From contig JAWSVE010000009.1 of the NCBI GenBank assembly GCA_033852115.1, forward strand, positions 33,085 through 97,084: a DNA stretch of 64,000 nucleotides. Reading direction: 5' to 3'. Made by a program: the position numbers and the translations under genes. The notes beneath the pieces were generated by a model. That model saw only the letters and a list, made by a program, of their open reading frames with translations. It was not told where the DNA came from and ran no database searches. Source of the DNA: JAWSVE01 sp033852115. GTDB lineage: Bacteria; Pseudomonadota; Gammaproteobacteria; Pseudomonadales; Cellvibrionaceae. Positions within the stretch are counted from its first letter, which is position 1. Each line of letters opens with the position of its first letter. Positions 17,402 to 24,725 of the stretch are shown here, one piece after another.

Positions 17402-17800
17402 ATGAATACGTCACGAAGAGTAAGCGCCTCATTCACCTATGGCATGTGTTGCTTTCTTATTGCCGCCAATGCTTTCGGCGAAGACCAGCCCAGTAGTCAA
17501 GATGCGCAACAAGAAACAGTAAATGCAACGCTAGTCAAACCGGCAATATCGGAGAGTAAACGCGTAAAAGACAATAAGGCTGACGCCATCAAGCTGGAGT
17601 CAGTCTTCGTCGGGGATAAAGAGCAGCCAGCAATCAGCTACTTCATTCCCTGGCAAGGCATCGGCACTCCAGACAAATTGCACTGGAATGTCGAGCAAAA
17701 ACATGATGGAGCTCTTGACTTAGTGGACCGGGAAATCATGTTGCGTTCGATGCACATTTATGAAGAGATGAACTTGGAATCACCTCAATCACTCGACTAA
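17402..17800 (+). CDS. Small exported protein of the operon, unknown family
   Basis: 132 residues with a GGGAG Shine-Dalgarno site 7 bases before the ATG. A signal peptide (about 1-26, ending AFG-E) is followed by a polar, Gln/Lys-rich linker (30-60) and a short folded-looking region (about 65-130; PAISYFIPWQGIGTP, DLVDREIMLRSMHIYEEM). I do not recognise the family. It sits between the TPR lipoprotein and the ExbB-like channel gene. Given its exported nature and position it may be an accessory periplasmic subunit; nothing more can be claimed. Confidence 0.7.
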   Translation: MNTSRRVSASFTYGMCCFLIAANAFGEDQPSSQDAQQETVNATLVKPAISESKRVKDNKADAIKLESVFVGDKEQPAISYFIPWQGIGTPDKLHWNVEQKHDGALDLVDREIMLRSMHIYEEMNLESPQSLD

Positions 17801-17851
17801 TTTTTAGATCACCTAACACTCGTTCTTTAAACATCGCTGTAGGAGGCCCAC

Positions 17852-18607
17852 ATGATTGATGTTTACAGCAAAATAACCGCGTTTTTTCAAGACGGCGGGT
17901 TATTCATTTACCCTATCGCCATCGTGCTCGCTATCGGCATAGGTATTGCCATTGAGCGCTGGCTGTTTTTAGCTCGCGAAAAAGCTCGAAATCTCAAAGC
18001 TTTCAACGACTTCCTGCCCCTACTGCGCTCAACTGACATCGAGAAAATGCAGCTTTATACCCGAGAGGTTCAAACACCTGTCACGCGTATTATTGGTTGC
18101 GGTTTAGATATGATGAAAGTAAGCAAACAGCGTGGCGATATCGAAAACTCGATGAGCGAAGGGATGCTCGAAACCATGCCGCAACTTCAGAACCGTACGG
18201 GGTATCTCGCGGTATTGGCAAACGTAGCAACATTGCTCGGTCTACTAGGCACTATTATTGGTTTAATTAGTGCGTTTACAGCAGTGGCCGTCGCTGACCC
18301 AGCACAAAAATCGACGTTACTTTCGCAATCGATTTCTGTCGCTATGAACACTACAGCGTTCGGCTTGATTGCCGCAATTCCGCTTTTGGTCTTACATGCG
18401 GTGATTCAAAACAAAACGTCAGCGATTGTAAACAGTATTGAAATGGCGGCTGTAAAGTTTTTAAACATCATGACGCTACACCGTTTTATCGAGGCCAGTA
18501 TTGCTCGCCCATCTAGCGGAATGACCATAACCCCGGATGCACAGGCTTCTGCCGAAGCCGATTTGGTAAACCGCACCGATGGCGCAGCGCCCGCACCGGC
18601 CTTCTAA
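17852..18607 (+). CDS. MotA/TolQ/ExbB-family proton channel subunit
   Basis: 251 residues, preceded by an AGGAGG Shine-Dalgarno site. Three membrane helices: about 18-38 (LFIYPIAIVLAIGIGIAI), 118-142 (LLGLLGTIIGLISAF) and 165-190 (TTAFGLIAAIPLLVL). The long cytoplasmic loop between the first two, and the conserved LLGTIIGLISAF and MNTTAFGLIAAIP motifs with their Thr residues, define the ExbB/TolQ family. These form a pentameric inner-membrane ring around two ExbD/TolR subunits and use the proton gradient to drive a periplasmic partner. The gene is followed at 25 bases by two ExbD-like genes and a TonB-like gene. In Myxococcus the equivalent is AglR. The Ala/Pro-rich C-terminus is probably unstructured. 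Confidence 0.92.
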   Translation: MIDVYSKITAFFQDGGLFIYPIAIVLAIGIGIAIERWLFLAREKARNLKAFNDFLPLLRSTDIEKMQLYTREVQTPVTRIIGCGLDMMKVSKQRGDIENSMSEGMLETMPQLQNRTGYLAVLANVATLLGLLGTIIGLISAFTAVAVADPAQKSTLLSQSISVAMNTTAFGLIAAIPLLVLHAVIQNKTSAIVNSIEMAAVKFLNIMTLHRFIEASIARPSSGMTITPDAQASAEADLVNRTDGAAPAPAF

Positions 18608-18632
18608 CTGGTAGATACGACAAGGTTTTATC

Positions 18633-19133
18633 ATGGCTTTTCGATTTCAATACAAACCGGAAGACGATGCCGATATCGACATAACGTCCTTCATGAACCT
18701 GATGATTGTGCTCGTGCCCGTGTTGCTATTAAGCATTACGTTCACACAAATTTCAGTTCATGAAATCAAGCTACCTGATCTTACCGGCGGGTTCGCATCT
18801 AGCGCAGAGTCACAGTCGCAGCTGGAGGTAGTAGTAAATGATAAGGGCTTTGCTGTGTATTACCCCGACAAGCGCTCACTCATTAAAAAACTGCCTTTGC
18901 TGAAAACGGAGCAAGGCAGCGCTTATGACTATCAGACACTGTCTATGGTACTGCAAGAAGTTAAATCCCAACTGTCTGAGCGCAGAGACATCGTATTGTT
19001 GGCCGATCACAGCCTCTCTTATCAAGACTTGGTCGCCACTATGGATACGGTGAAATCTTACCGCACTGTGCTCGCAGCAAGTGTCGTAGAAGTCGAACTT
19101 TTCCCAGAAATATCGTTAGGTGATGCGAGTTAA
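18633..19133 (+). CDS. ExbD/TolR-family protein 1, with Asn in place of the conserved membrane Asp
   Basis: 166 residues: short cytoplasmic N-terminus, one membrane helix (about 20-40, FMNLMIVLVPVLLLSITF) and a periplasmic ExbD-type domain (about 50-160, ending with LAASVVEVELFPEISL). In ExbD and TolR the helix carries an Asp essential for proton use (Asp25 in E. coli ExbD). At the corresponding place this protein has Asn22 (SFMNLMIVL), although acidic residues lie just before it (DADID). The next gene encodes a second ExbD with the normal Asp. The pair may therefore form a mixed dimer with a single proton-active chain. Comparable to the AglQ/AglS pair of the Myxococcus motor; which is which cannot be stated from here. 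Confidence 0.88.
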   Translation: MAFRFQYKPEDDADIDITSFMNLMIVLVPVLLLSITFTQISVHEIKLPDLTGGFASSAESQSQLEVVVNDKGFAVYYPDKRSLIKKLPLLKTEQGSAYDYQTLSMVLQEVKSQLSERRDIVLLADHSLSYQDLVATMDTVKSYRTVLAASVVEVELFPEISLGDAS

Positions 19134-19136
19134 ATC

Positions 19137-19676
19137 ATGATGAATAATTCGATATTCCACTATCAAAAGCCAAAATACGCCACCAAATTGAACCTTGTGG
19201 CTTTAATGGATATTTTCACCATTCTTGTTTTCTTCCTCCTACTTAATTCGGGTGAGGCTGAGAAGCTAGAGAATGCAAAATTTATTGAATTACCAGACTC
19301 CACGATTGGTACGCCTCCCCACGGGGACCTGGTAGTAATGATTGGAGAAGAAACCATTTGGCTTGGCGAAGAGGAAGTTGGCACGATTAACGATATTATC
19401 AAGTCCAAAAAGTCATCGATAGAATCACTATCGGTAGCGTTACAAACTTATAAAGAAGCCAAAGGCGAATTAAATGCCTATGAAAAAGAAAACGGCCTTG
19501 CACTGACTATCATGGGAGACCACGAAGTCCCCTACGGTTTGTTAAAAGCTGTGATGTCGACATGTCGGCTTGAAAATTTTCGTGATATAGCCCTAGCTGT
19601 CAATCAAGTAGCGGCACCAGGGCTTATCCCAACCAATGGCTCTAGCGCCGAAGTCGCCAGCCTCAGTAATTTGTAG
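19137..19676 (+). CDS. ExbD/TolR-family protein 2, with the conserved Asp
   Basis: 179 residues starting three bases after the stop of the first ExbD-like gene. The single membrane helix (about 19-37, LVALMDIFTILVFFLLL) holds Asp25 at the canonical ExbD position. A periplasmic domain follows (about 50-165), including ALTIMGDHEVPYGLLKAVMSTCRLENF, the usual C-terminal helix-strand of the family. It should form the proton-conducting plug of the channel built by the ExbB-like subunit. An Asp-bearing and an Asp-less ExbD in tandem is unusual compared with the single exbD of iron-uptake systems. Confidence 0.9.
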   Translation: MMNNSIFHYQKPKYATKLNLVALMDIFTILVFFLLLNSGEAEKLENAKFIELPDSTIGTPPHGDLVVMIGEETIWLGEEEVGTINDIIKSKKSSIESLSVALQTYKEAKGELNAYEKENGLALTIMGDHEVPYGLLKAVMSTCRLENFRDIALAVNQVAAPGLIPTNGSSAEVASLSNL

Positions 19677-19713
19677 TGGCCTGCTATTCAGTGGATGCTG
19701 TGAGAGATTGTTT

Positions 19714-20664
19714 ATGTTTGCGAATGTAGAACCCCTAGCGCTGGAACTCGTCTTACCTTGGCAGGAGGACGCGGAACAGGAAGAAAAATACAAGCGCCTG
19801 ATTAAGCGAATTTTAATAGGCGTTATGTTGTTTTGTTTCATTGTGCCTTGGCTACCCACTATCGATCCGGCCTATGAGCCACCAGAAAAAGAGTTAACCA
19901 AAACTAAGGTCATGCTAGAACCGGTAAAAATGCCACCACCAGAGCCAGTGGCACCGCCGCCTAAACCCAAACCTGTCACACCGAAGGAACAACCCGTCCA
20001 ACAAGTCGTGAAGGCTGCACCGGCACCAACGCCAGCACCGGCGCCCAAGGCGGTTGATAAAAAGCAGCTAATGAAAGAACAAGGCCTTGCATCGCTCAGC
20101 AATCAACTGAGCGCATTACGGGGCAGCGTCAACGTCGCCAAGATGCAACGAAAAAATGTTAGCAAAAGTGATCTTGGTCAAAAGGAATTTACATCACGTG
20201 ATGCATTCGGGGAGGAAGTCATAGGCAAACGTAGCCAGGGCATCGAAGTGAATGAAACCATGCTCAAGCAAGAGAGCGCTGGCCTGGCCGCTTATGATGG
20301 CGTAGCTGTCACCGTGGCAGGCGTGTCTGACCAACCCGGCAAAAGCACCTTAAGTTATTTGTCTGGGCAAGCCGGCCGCCGAGACATGGAAAACATTCGA
20401 CGGACTTTCGAGGCGGCAAAAAGCAGCGTTTACGCGCGCTATCTTGAAGCCTTAAACCAACACCCAGAGCTAGCAGGTAAATTTATTTTTCGCCTCATTA
20501 TTGAACCTGACGGTAGCATTTCAGATTTAAAACTCGTGACGAGTGAGCTTGGCATGCATGATCTTGAATTAGCTATCCTAAGTCGCATTCGTGACATCAA
20601 TTTTGGCGAAAAGGAAGTGTCACCAACAGCAGTAGAATATGCATTTTCATTTATTCCTAGTTAG
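19714..20664 (+). CDS. TonB-like protein with AgmX/PglI-type C-terminal domain
   Basis: Start chosen at the ATG at 19714, which has a GAGAGA Shine-Dalgarno; an earlier in-frame start at 19636 lies inside the preceding gene. 316 residues: cytoplasmic N-terminus (about 1-32), a single membrane helix (about 33-52, ILIGVMLFCFIVPW) and a Pro/Lys-rich TonB-type linker (60-120, with PPPEPVAPPPKPKPV). The C-terminal domain covers about 225-316: ARYLEALNQHPELAGKF, FRLIIEPDGSISDLKLV and ILSRIRDINFGEKE. That end matches the C-terminal domain typified by Myxococcus AgmX (GltJ) and PglI rather than the iron-uptake TonB domain. It should transmit energy from the ExbB-ExbD motor across the periplasm. Last gene of the operon; no clear terminator follows. 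Confidence 0.87.
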   Translation: MFANVEPLALELVLPWQEDAEQEEKYKRLIKRILIGVMLFCFIVPWLPTIDPAYEPPEKELTKTKVMLEPVKMPPPEPVAPPPKPKPVTPKEQPVQQVVKAAPAPTPAPAPKAVDKKQLMKEQGLASLSNQLSALRGSVNVAKMQRKNVSKSDLGQKEFTSRDAFGEEVIGKRSQGIEVNETMLKQESAGLAAYDGVAVTVAGVSDQPGKSTLSYLSGQAGRRDMENIRRTFEAAKSSVYARYLEALNQHPELAGKFIFRLIIEPDGSISDLKLVTSELGMHDLELAILSRIRDINFGEKEVSPTAVEYAFSFIPS

Positions 20665-20884
20665 AACTTGTCGTACATGTTGATGTTGGCATCACGAAAA
20701 ACGATTGAACACTTAGCTATTGCCTAAGCACATATAGCGTTTAGTTTAGTTGTTGGTTGGCATTATTTTTTAGCAATCACACTTTTAAATAGTGGAAAAA
20801 AGCACCTAATAAAGTGCGATGAAGTTCCACTTTGTTTTCCCCAATGTCTGCCAGTATGGATGTATGGAGTAGAATTTTATTAGG

Positions 20885-23800
20885 GTGACTCTTATGTCCA
20901 CGCACTTAAATCGTTTCTCAGCAATATCCTGCTTGGTCGGGATGGGTAGCGTACTCACAGCCTGCGGCGGAGGCTCTAGCAGCAACGACAGTTCATCCAA
21001 CGAGCTACAAGCAGCGGGAATTAATCAAGACACACCGATCGCTTATGTACAGCGGAGTATATCCAAGTCTGTCGACAGTCATTACAGTGTTTACCAAGCG
21101 TCTTTGGAAGAAAACAACCAAACACCTCAAGATCTGCATTCTCCCTATGTTTTTTCACCGGGGGCAACACTGATTCACCGTTCAAGCATTGATGTCGAAG
21201 CCCAGCAATGGGCTGTATTAGAGTCCTACTTTGGCAGCAACCAATTCGATGTAAAAGATCTCGCTGTGTCAGAAGATGGTACGCGCTTGCTGTTCGCAGC
21301 CCATGGCCCGCTAGACCATGTCACAGATAACACCTGGAACATATATGAATACAGTTTTCAGGAAAAAAGTGTACGTCGAATTATTAGCGATTCCATTCTC
21401 GCTAACGAAGGGCAAGACACTAACCCTACATACACGGCCGACGGCAATATTGTCTTTTCGTCGGATCGCGCAGCTGGCAATCCAGATCTACCAACAGCGG
21501 AACCAATCCCCCCTACCATCGATGAAGATTGCTATAAAATAGGTCCATCAGAGAGACCCTCGTTGTTGCACCGAATGACCGCGGAAGGCAGTGATATTCT
21601 ACAGCTGACTTTTGGTAATAATCACGACACCAAAACAACAACTCTGCGCAACGGTGAGGTAGCGTTTGTTCGCTGGTCACGTAGCTACGAGTTGTTGGCT
21701 AATTGTGATGACAATGCAGCAGCGTCTACATCACTCGAGCTTTTGAGCGGTGATTATCCCAATGGACTAGAAACCCCCAGTACATGGGATGACCCCAAGT
21801 TATGTGCATTTACGATTGACACACCGTACGGGCAAGCACTTCCTAGTAATCACTACACTCTGCTAACTATCGAACCGGATACTGTTCAACTTAAACAACT
21901 GTATGAAACCGTTACCATTTTTGGGAGTGATGAAGAATTTATTTCGCTAGATAAAATTATCCAAGGTGCAGACGGCTACCTCATGGGCGTTCTAAAACAC
22001 TTTTATAATATGCAATCTGGCGGCGCGCTCGTTAAATTACACTCACCCAGCGATACACATGGCGATGTATTTGGTGAAACCGCAGTACGTCAGCTTGGAA
22101 GCAGCGACGTCGATCTCTATCCCAGCCAGCAATCTTTTGATGGTTGGTTTAGCGCCCTAACACCTTATCAGGATGGCAGCGGTAGGTTACTCGTGAGTTG
22201 GTCTCAATGCACCACTGTCAATAACGGTGTCAGTGCTTTTTGCGAACAAGGTAAAGTTGGAGATGTCGATAGTCAGTACGGTATTTGGGTGTATGACCCG
22301 TCGAGTGAAAGCCGCTTACCGGTTGTTAACGCCACGCGGGATACGGTATTTACCGAGCTAGCAATCTCCCAAGAACGAAGCGGTGCTGATTTACCTTTTA
22401 CGCCTATCAATAATAATTTTGTAGATAACTTGGATGAGTCTCGCATCATTTGCGACGACCCAAGCTACGTCGACCCAACTGACCCAACGGATCCGACAGG
22501 TCCGACCGACCCAACTGATCCAACTGATCCGGCTGATCCGACCGATCCAACTGATCCGACCGATCCGACCGATCCAACTGATCCAACTGATCCGACCGAT
22601 CCAACTGATCCAACCGATCCGACTGATCCGACCGATCCAACTGATCCAACCGATCCGACTGATCCAACTGACCCAACGGATCCGCCTGCGGAAAACCAAC
22701 CTCCCATTGCCAATGCGGGTTACGACCAAAATGTGCTAGAAGCAACAACCGTATTGCTCGATGGAACCCGCTCTTACGACCCTGACGGGGATGGATTGAA
22801 TTACAGTTGGTCAATGCTTTCAGTTCCGCCGAATAGTCAACTAACAACTGCAGACATCACTGGTAGCAACACGGCAACGCCGAGCTTTGTTCCCGACGAA
22901 GCATTAGAATTACCCATGAAAGCGGATTTTGTTTTCCTAATCGATGGCAGTGGTTCTATGGACGAAGAAATTGCCGTTGTCAGACAAGGGTTGAGTGATT
23001 TTGTCCAAGCACTGTCAGACCCCGAAAACCAAGTAGATGCTCGTTTCGCCGTTGTGACATTTGAGGAGCGGCCAATCGGCTCTACGGAGCCCGTAGTCAA
23101 ACTGGCATTTACTGCGAGCACCACAACAACAGATGTTACCGCTGAAGTCATCGCGGCATTCGATGCAATAGACACTAGTTTGTTACGAGATAACGATGGC
23201 AACGCCCTTCCGCAGCGAGAAGCAGGCCTTGAAGCCATTCGATACGTTCTCGCTGACCCAAGCCTAGTGAACTCACCTGTAGGCGGTTTAGAATTCCGAA
23301 ACGATGCGCGCATCAATATCATTCTCGCCACCGACGAAGATTCAGACGGGCCATACAATGACGGCAACTTCGAAGCGCCGGATTCTATTACAGATGGCAC
23401 GCCCGATGATCAAATGTGGCAAGACGAGATTGATGAGACCGCCGCTTTAGTGATAAACAACAATGCATTTCTCGATCTCTTGGTGCTCCCCAGCAATGGC
23501 GCTACCACAGACCAATACGGCGACCCCTCTGCGGACCGTACAGAAACAGATAGTGATCGATTTGATGCAGAAGCAACCTTACAAGCGCTAGAAGACCCAA
23601 CCACAGGACATCCCAATAGCTTACAAGCGCAAGTGCTCCGCGCCGGGTTGATTGCACGCTCATACACAATTACCAGCGCAAACGACACGACCTTTGTCGA
23701 CAGTTTCTTCACTTCAAAAGTCGCTAATACCATAGACAATCCACTGTTAGGTACCTATACCCTAGGCCTCGTTGTGAACGACGGCGAACTAAGTAGCGAA

Positions 23801-24151
23801 GAGGATACAGTGACGGTGCGGGCTTACCGCGGGAATGTGCCACCTAATGCTCGTGCAGGCGAAGATCAACTGAACGCATCCCTCAATATGCCCGTTCAAC
23901 TTGACGGCAGCGCGAGCTACGACGTCGACGAAGCACCCTCTGCCCTCAGCTATCAATGGCGACTCACCTCTGTACCCAGCGACAGCGCGTTAACAGAGGA
24001 CGATATAAGCAACGCAACCTCCGCAAACGCTGCCTTTAATCCCGATATCGAAGGAGAATATATTGTAGAACTTGAAGTCTATGATGGCGGTATTGGCACG
24101 ACCGATGTCGACAGCATCACCATAGTCGTGGAGTCATCGGCAAGCTTATAA
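20885..24151 (+). CDS. Large lipoprotein with beta-propeller-like region, Asp-Pro-Thr repeat, nested vWA domain and PKD-like domains
   Basis: 1088 residues. The signal peptide ends LTAC (lipobox) followed by GGGSSS, typical of outer-membrane lipoproteins. Residues about 60-520 resemble TolB/PD40 propeller repeats (DTNPTYTADGNIVFSSDRA). A DPT-repeat linker (about 530-600) leads to a PKD-like domain beginning PPIANAGYDQNV. After FVPDE this domain is interrupted by a von Willebrand A domain (about 678-955) with the metal-binding DGSGS (Asp687, Ser689, Ser691), VVTFEE and ATDEDSDG. The PKD strands resume at LGTYTLGLVVNDGE. A second, uninterrupted PKD-like domain ends the protein. vWA domains mediate metal-dependent adhesion. 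The gene follows the TPR-ExbBD operon by 220 bases on the same strand. The Myxococcus gliding adhesin CglB is likewise a vWA lipoprotein, which makes this a candidate surface partner. Confidence 0.85.
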   Translation: MTLMSTHLNRFSAISCLVGMGSVLTACGGGSSSNDSSSNELQAAGINQDTPIAYVQRSISKSVDSHYSVYQASLEENNQTPQDLHSPYVFSPGATLIHRSSIDVEAQQWAVLESYFGSNQFDVKDLAVSEDGTRLLFAAHGPLDHVTDNTWNIYEYSFQEKSVRRIISDSILANEGQDTNPTYTADGNIVFSSDRAAGNPDLPTAEPIPPTIDEDCYKIGPSERPSLLHRMTAEGSDILQLTFGNNHDTKTTTLRNGEVAFVRWSRSYELLANCDDNAAASTSLELLSGDYPNGLETPSTWDDPKLCAFTIDTPYGQALPSNHYTLLTIEPDTVQLKQLYETVTIFGSDEEFISLDKIIQGADGYLMGVLKHFYNMQSGGALVKLHSPSDTHGDVFGETAVRQLGSSDVDLYPSQQSFDGWFSALTPYQDGSGRLLVSWSQCTTVNNGVSAFCEQGKVGDVDSQYGIWVYDPSSESRLPVVNATRDTVFTELAISQERSGADLPFTPINNNFVDNLDESRIICDDPSYVDPTDPTDPTGPTDPTDPTDPADPTDPTDPTDPTDPTDPTDPTDPTDPTDPTDPTDPTDPTDPTDPTDPTDPPAENQPPIANAGYDQNVLEATTVLLDGTRSYDPDGDGLNYSWSMLSVPPNSQLTTADITGSNTATPSFVPDEALELPMKADFVFLIDGSGSMDEEIAVVRQGLSDFVQALSDPENQVDARFAVVTFEERPIGSTEPVVKLAFTASTTTTDVTAEVIAAFDAIDTSLLRDNDGNALPQREAGLEAIRYVLADPSLVNSPVGGLEFRNDARINIILATDEDSDGPYNDGNFEAPDSITDGTPDDQMWQDEIDETAALVINNNAFLDLLVLPSNGATTDQYGDPSADRTETDSDRFDAEATLQALEDPTTGHPNSLQAQVLRAGLIARSYTITSANDTTFVDSFFTSKVANTIDNPLLGTYTLGLVVNDGELSSEEDTVTVRAYRGNVPPNARAGEDQLNASLNMPVQLDGSASYDVDEAPSALSYQWRLTSVPSDSALTEDDISNATSANAAFNPDIEGEYIVELEVYDGGIGTTDVDSITIVVESSASL
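22472..22685 (+). repeat. 9-bp minisatellite encoding Asp-Pro-Thr repeats
   Basis: About 24 tandem units of the type GATCC(A/G)AC(T/C), each encoding Asp-Pro-Thr, with single variants (GPT, DPA, DPP). Units alternate between A- and G-containing forms in a higher-order pattern. The period keeps the frame, so copy-number change would alter linker length without breaking the gene. Other frames also stay open through it, producing spurious reading frames on both strands. Confidence 0.95.
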
Positions 24152-24214
24152 CATTGTCCAATGGAAAAATTGATCCAGTCTCGCACCGCCTAGCAACAGA
24201 GTCTCCAACTAAGA

Positions 24215-24242
24215 GTCGACCCAAGCAGATACTTGGGTCGAC
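24215..24242. terminator. Strong hairpin downstream of the vWA lipoprotein gene
   Basis: A perfect 11-bp stem (GTCGACCCAAG 24215-24225 with CTTGGGTCGAC 24232-24242) and a 6-base loop, 64 bases past the stop codon. No T-tract follows on the plus strand, so it is either a weak or Rho-assisted terminator or a 3'-end stabilising hairpin. Confidence 0.5.
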
Positions 24243-24725
24243 ATAACTCAATGGACTTGCTTACCAACGCATTCTCATAAGGTCCTACGTTTTACGTTCA
24301 ACCCTGTAGAAATACTTTTTGCACATCATAAATAAAGTGTAAAGCGATAGGGTCAGACACATACCTCCCAACCGGGAATATGAAACCAATCGACCGCCAA
24401 CTTTTGCTAGCAAACTCACTTTTTTGTTTTCCCACTACATGCTTTTGCATTTTAGTTGACCCACCCCTACTTTCGCGTCGTTTTTAGCCCATTCACCATG
24501 GGTTTATTGCAGTTTATTGCTAGTATTAAAGGAAAGGTTTACGGAATAGCTGTGATAAAAATTGACGGAACACAAGACTCACTAAAACTCAATCAGCACT
24601 CGCTGCATACCGCTAAACAATTGAACGGCTGAAAACTCAATCGTATAACCAGATCATTTTTTAGTACTCAAATTGTTAATTTGTATAACCGGTTTATTTC
24701 ATTCCCAGAAGGGACTATTGATTGC
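24243..24725. other. Intergenic region upstream of the hybrid kinase
   Basis: About 480 bases containing the presumed promoter of the kinase gene. A sequence AGGGTCAGACACATACCTCC near 24350 faintly resembles flanks seen next to REP-associated transposases, but there is no transposase or second copy. Nothing else recognised. Confidence 0.35.

Noticed and set aside
18633..20664. ExbD/TonB genes as an iron-siderophore uptake system
   Set aside because: There is no TonB-dependent receptor or siderophore gene nearby. Two ExbDs, the TPR neighbours and the AgmX/PglI-type C-terminus argue for a different machine.
22391..22847. Several open frames on both strands with Gly-Ser-Val, Asp-Gln-Leu or Ile-rich repeats
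   Set aside because: They are shadows of the 9-bp Asp-Pro-Thr minisatellite, which keeps all frames open.
24345..24375. REP/RAYT-like flank sequence
   Set aside because: There is only a single partial resemblance, with no transposase gene and no second copy in the window.
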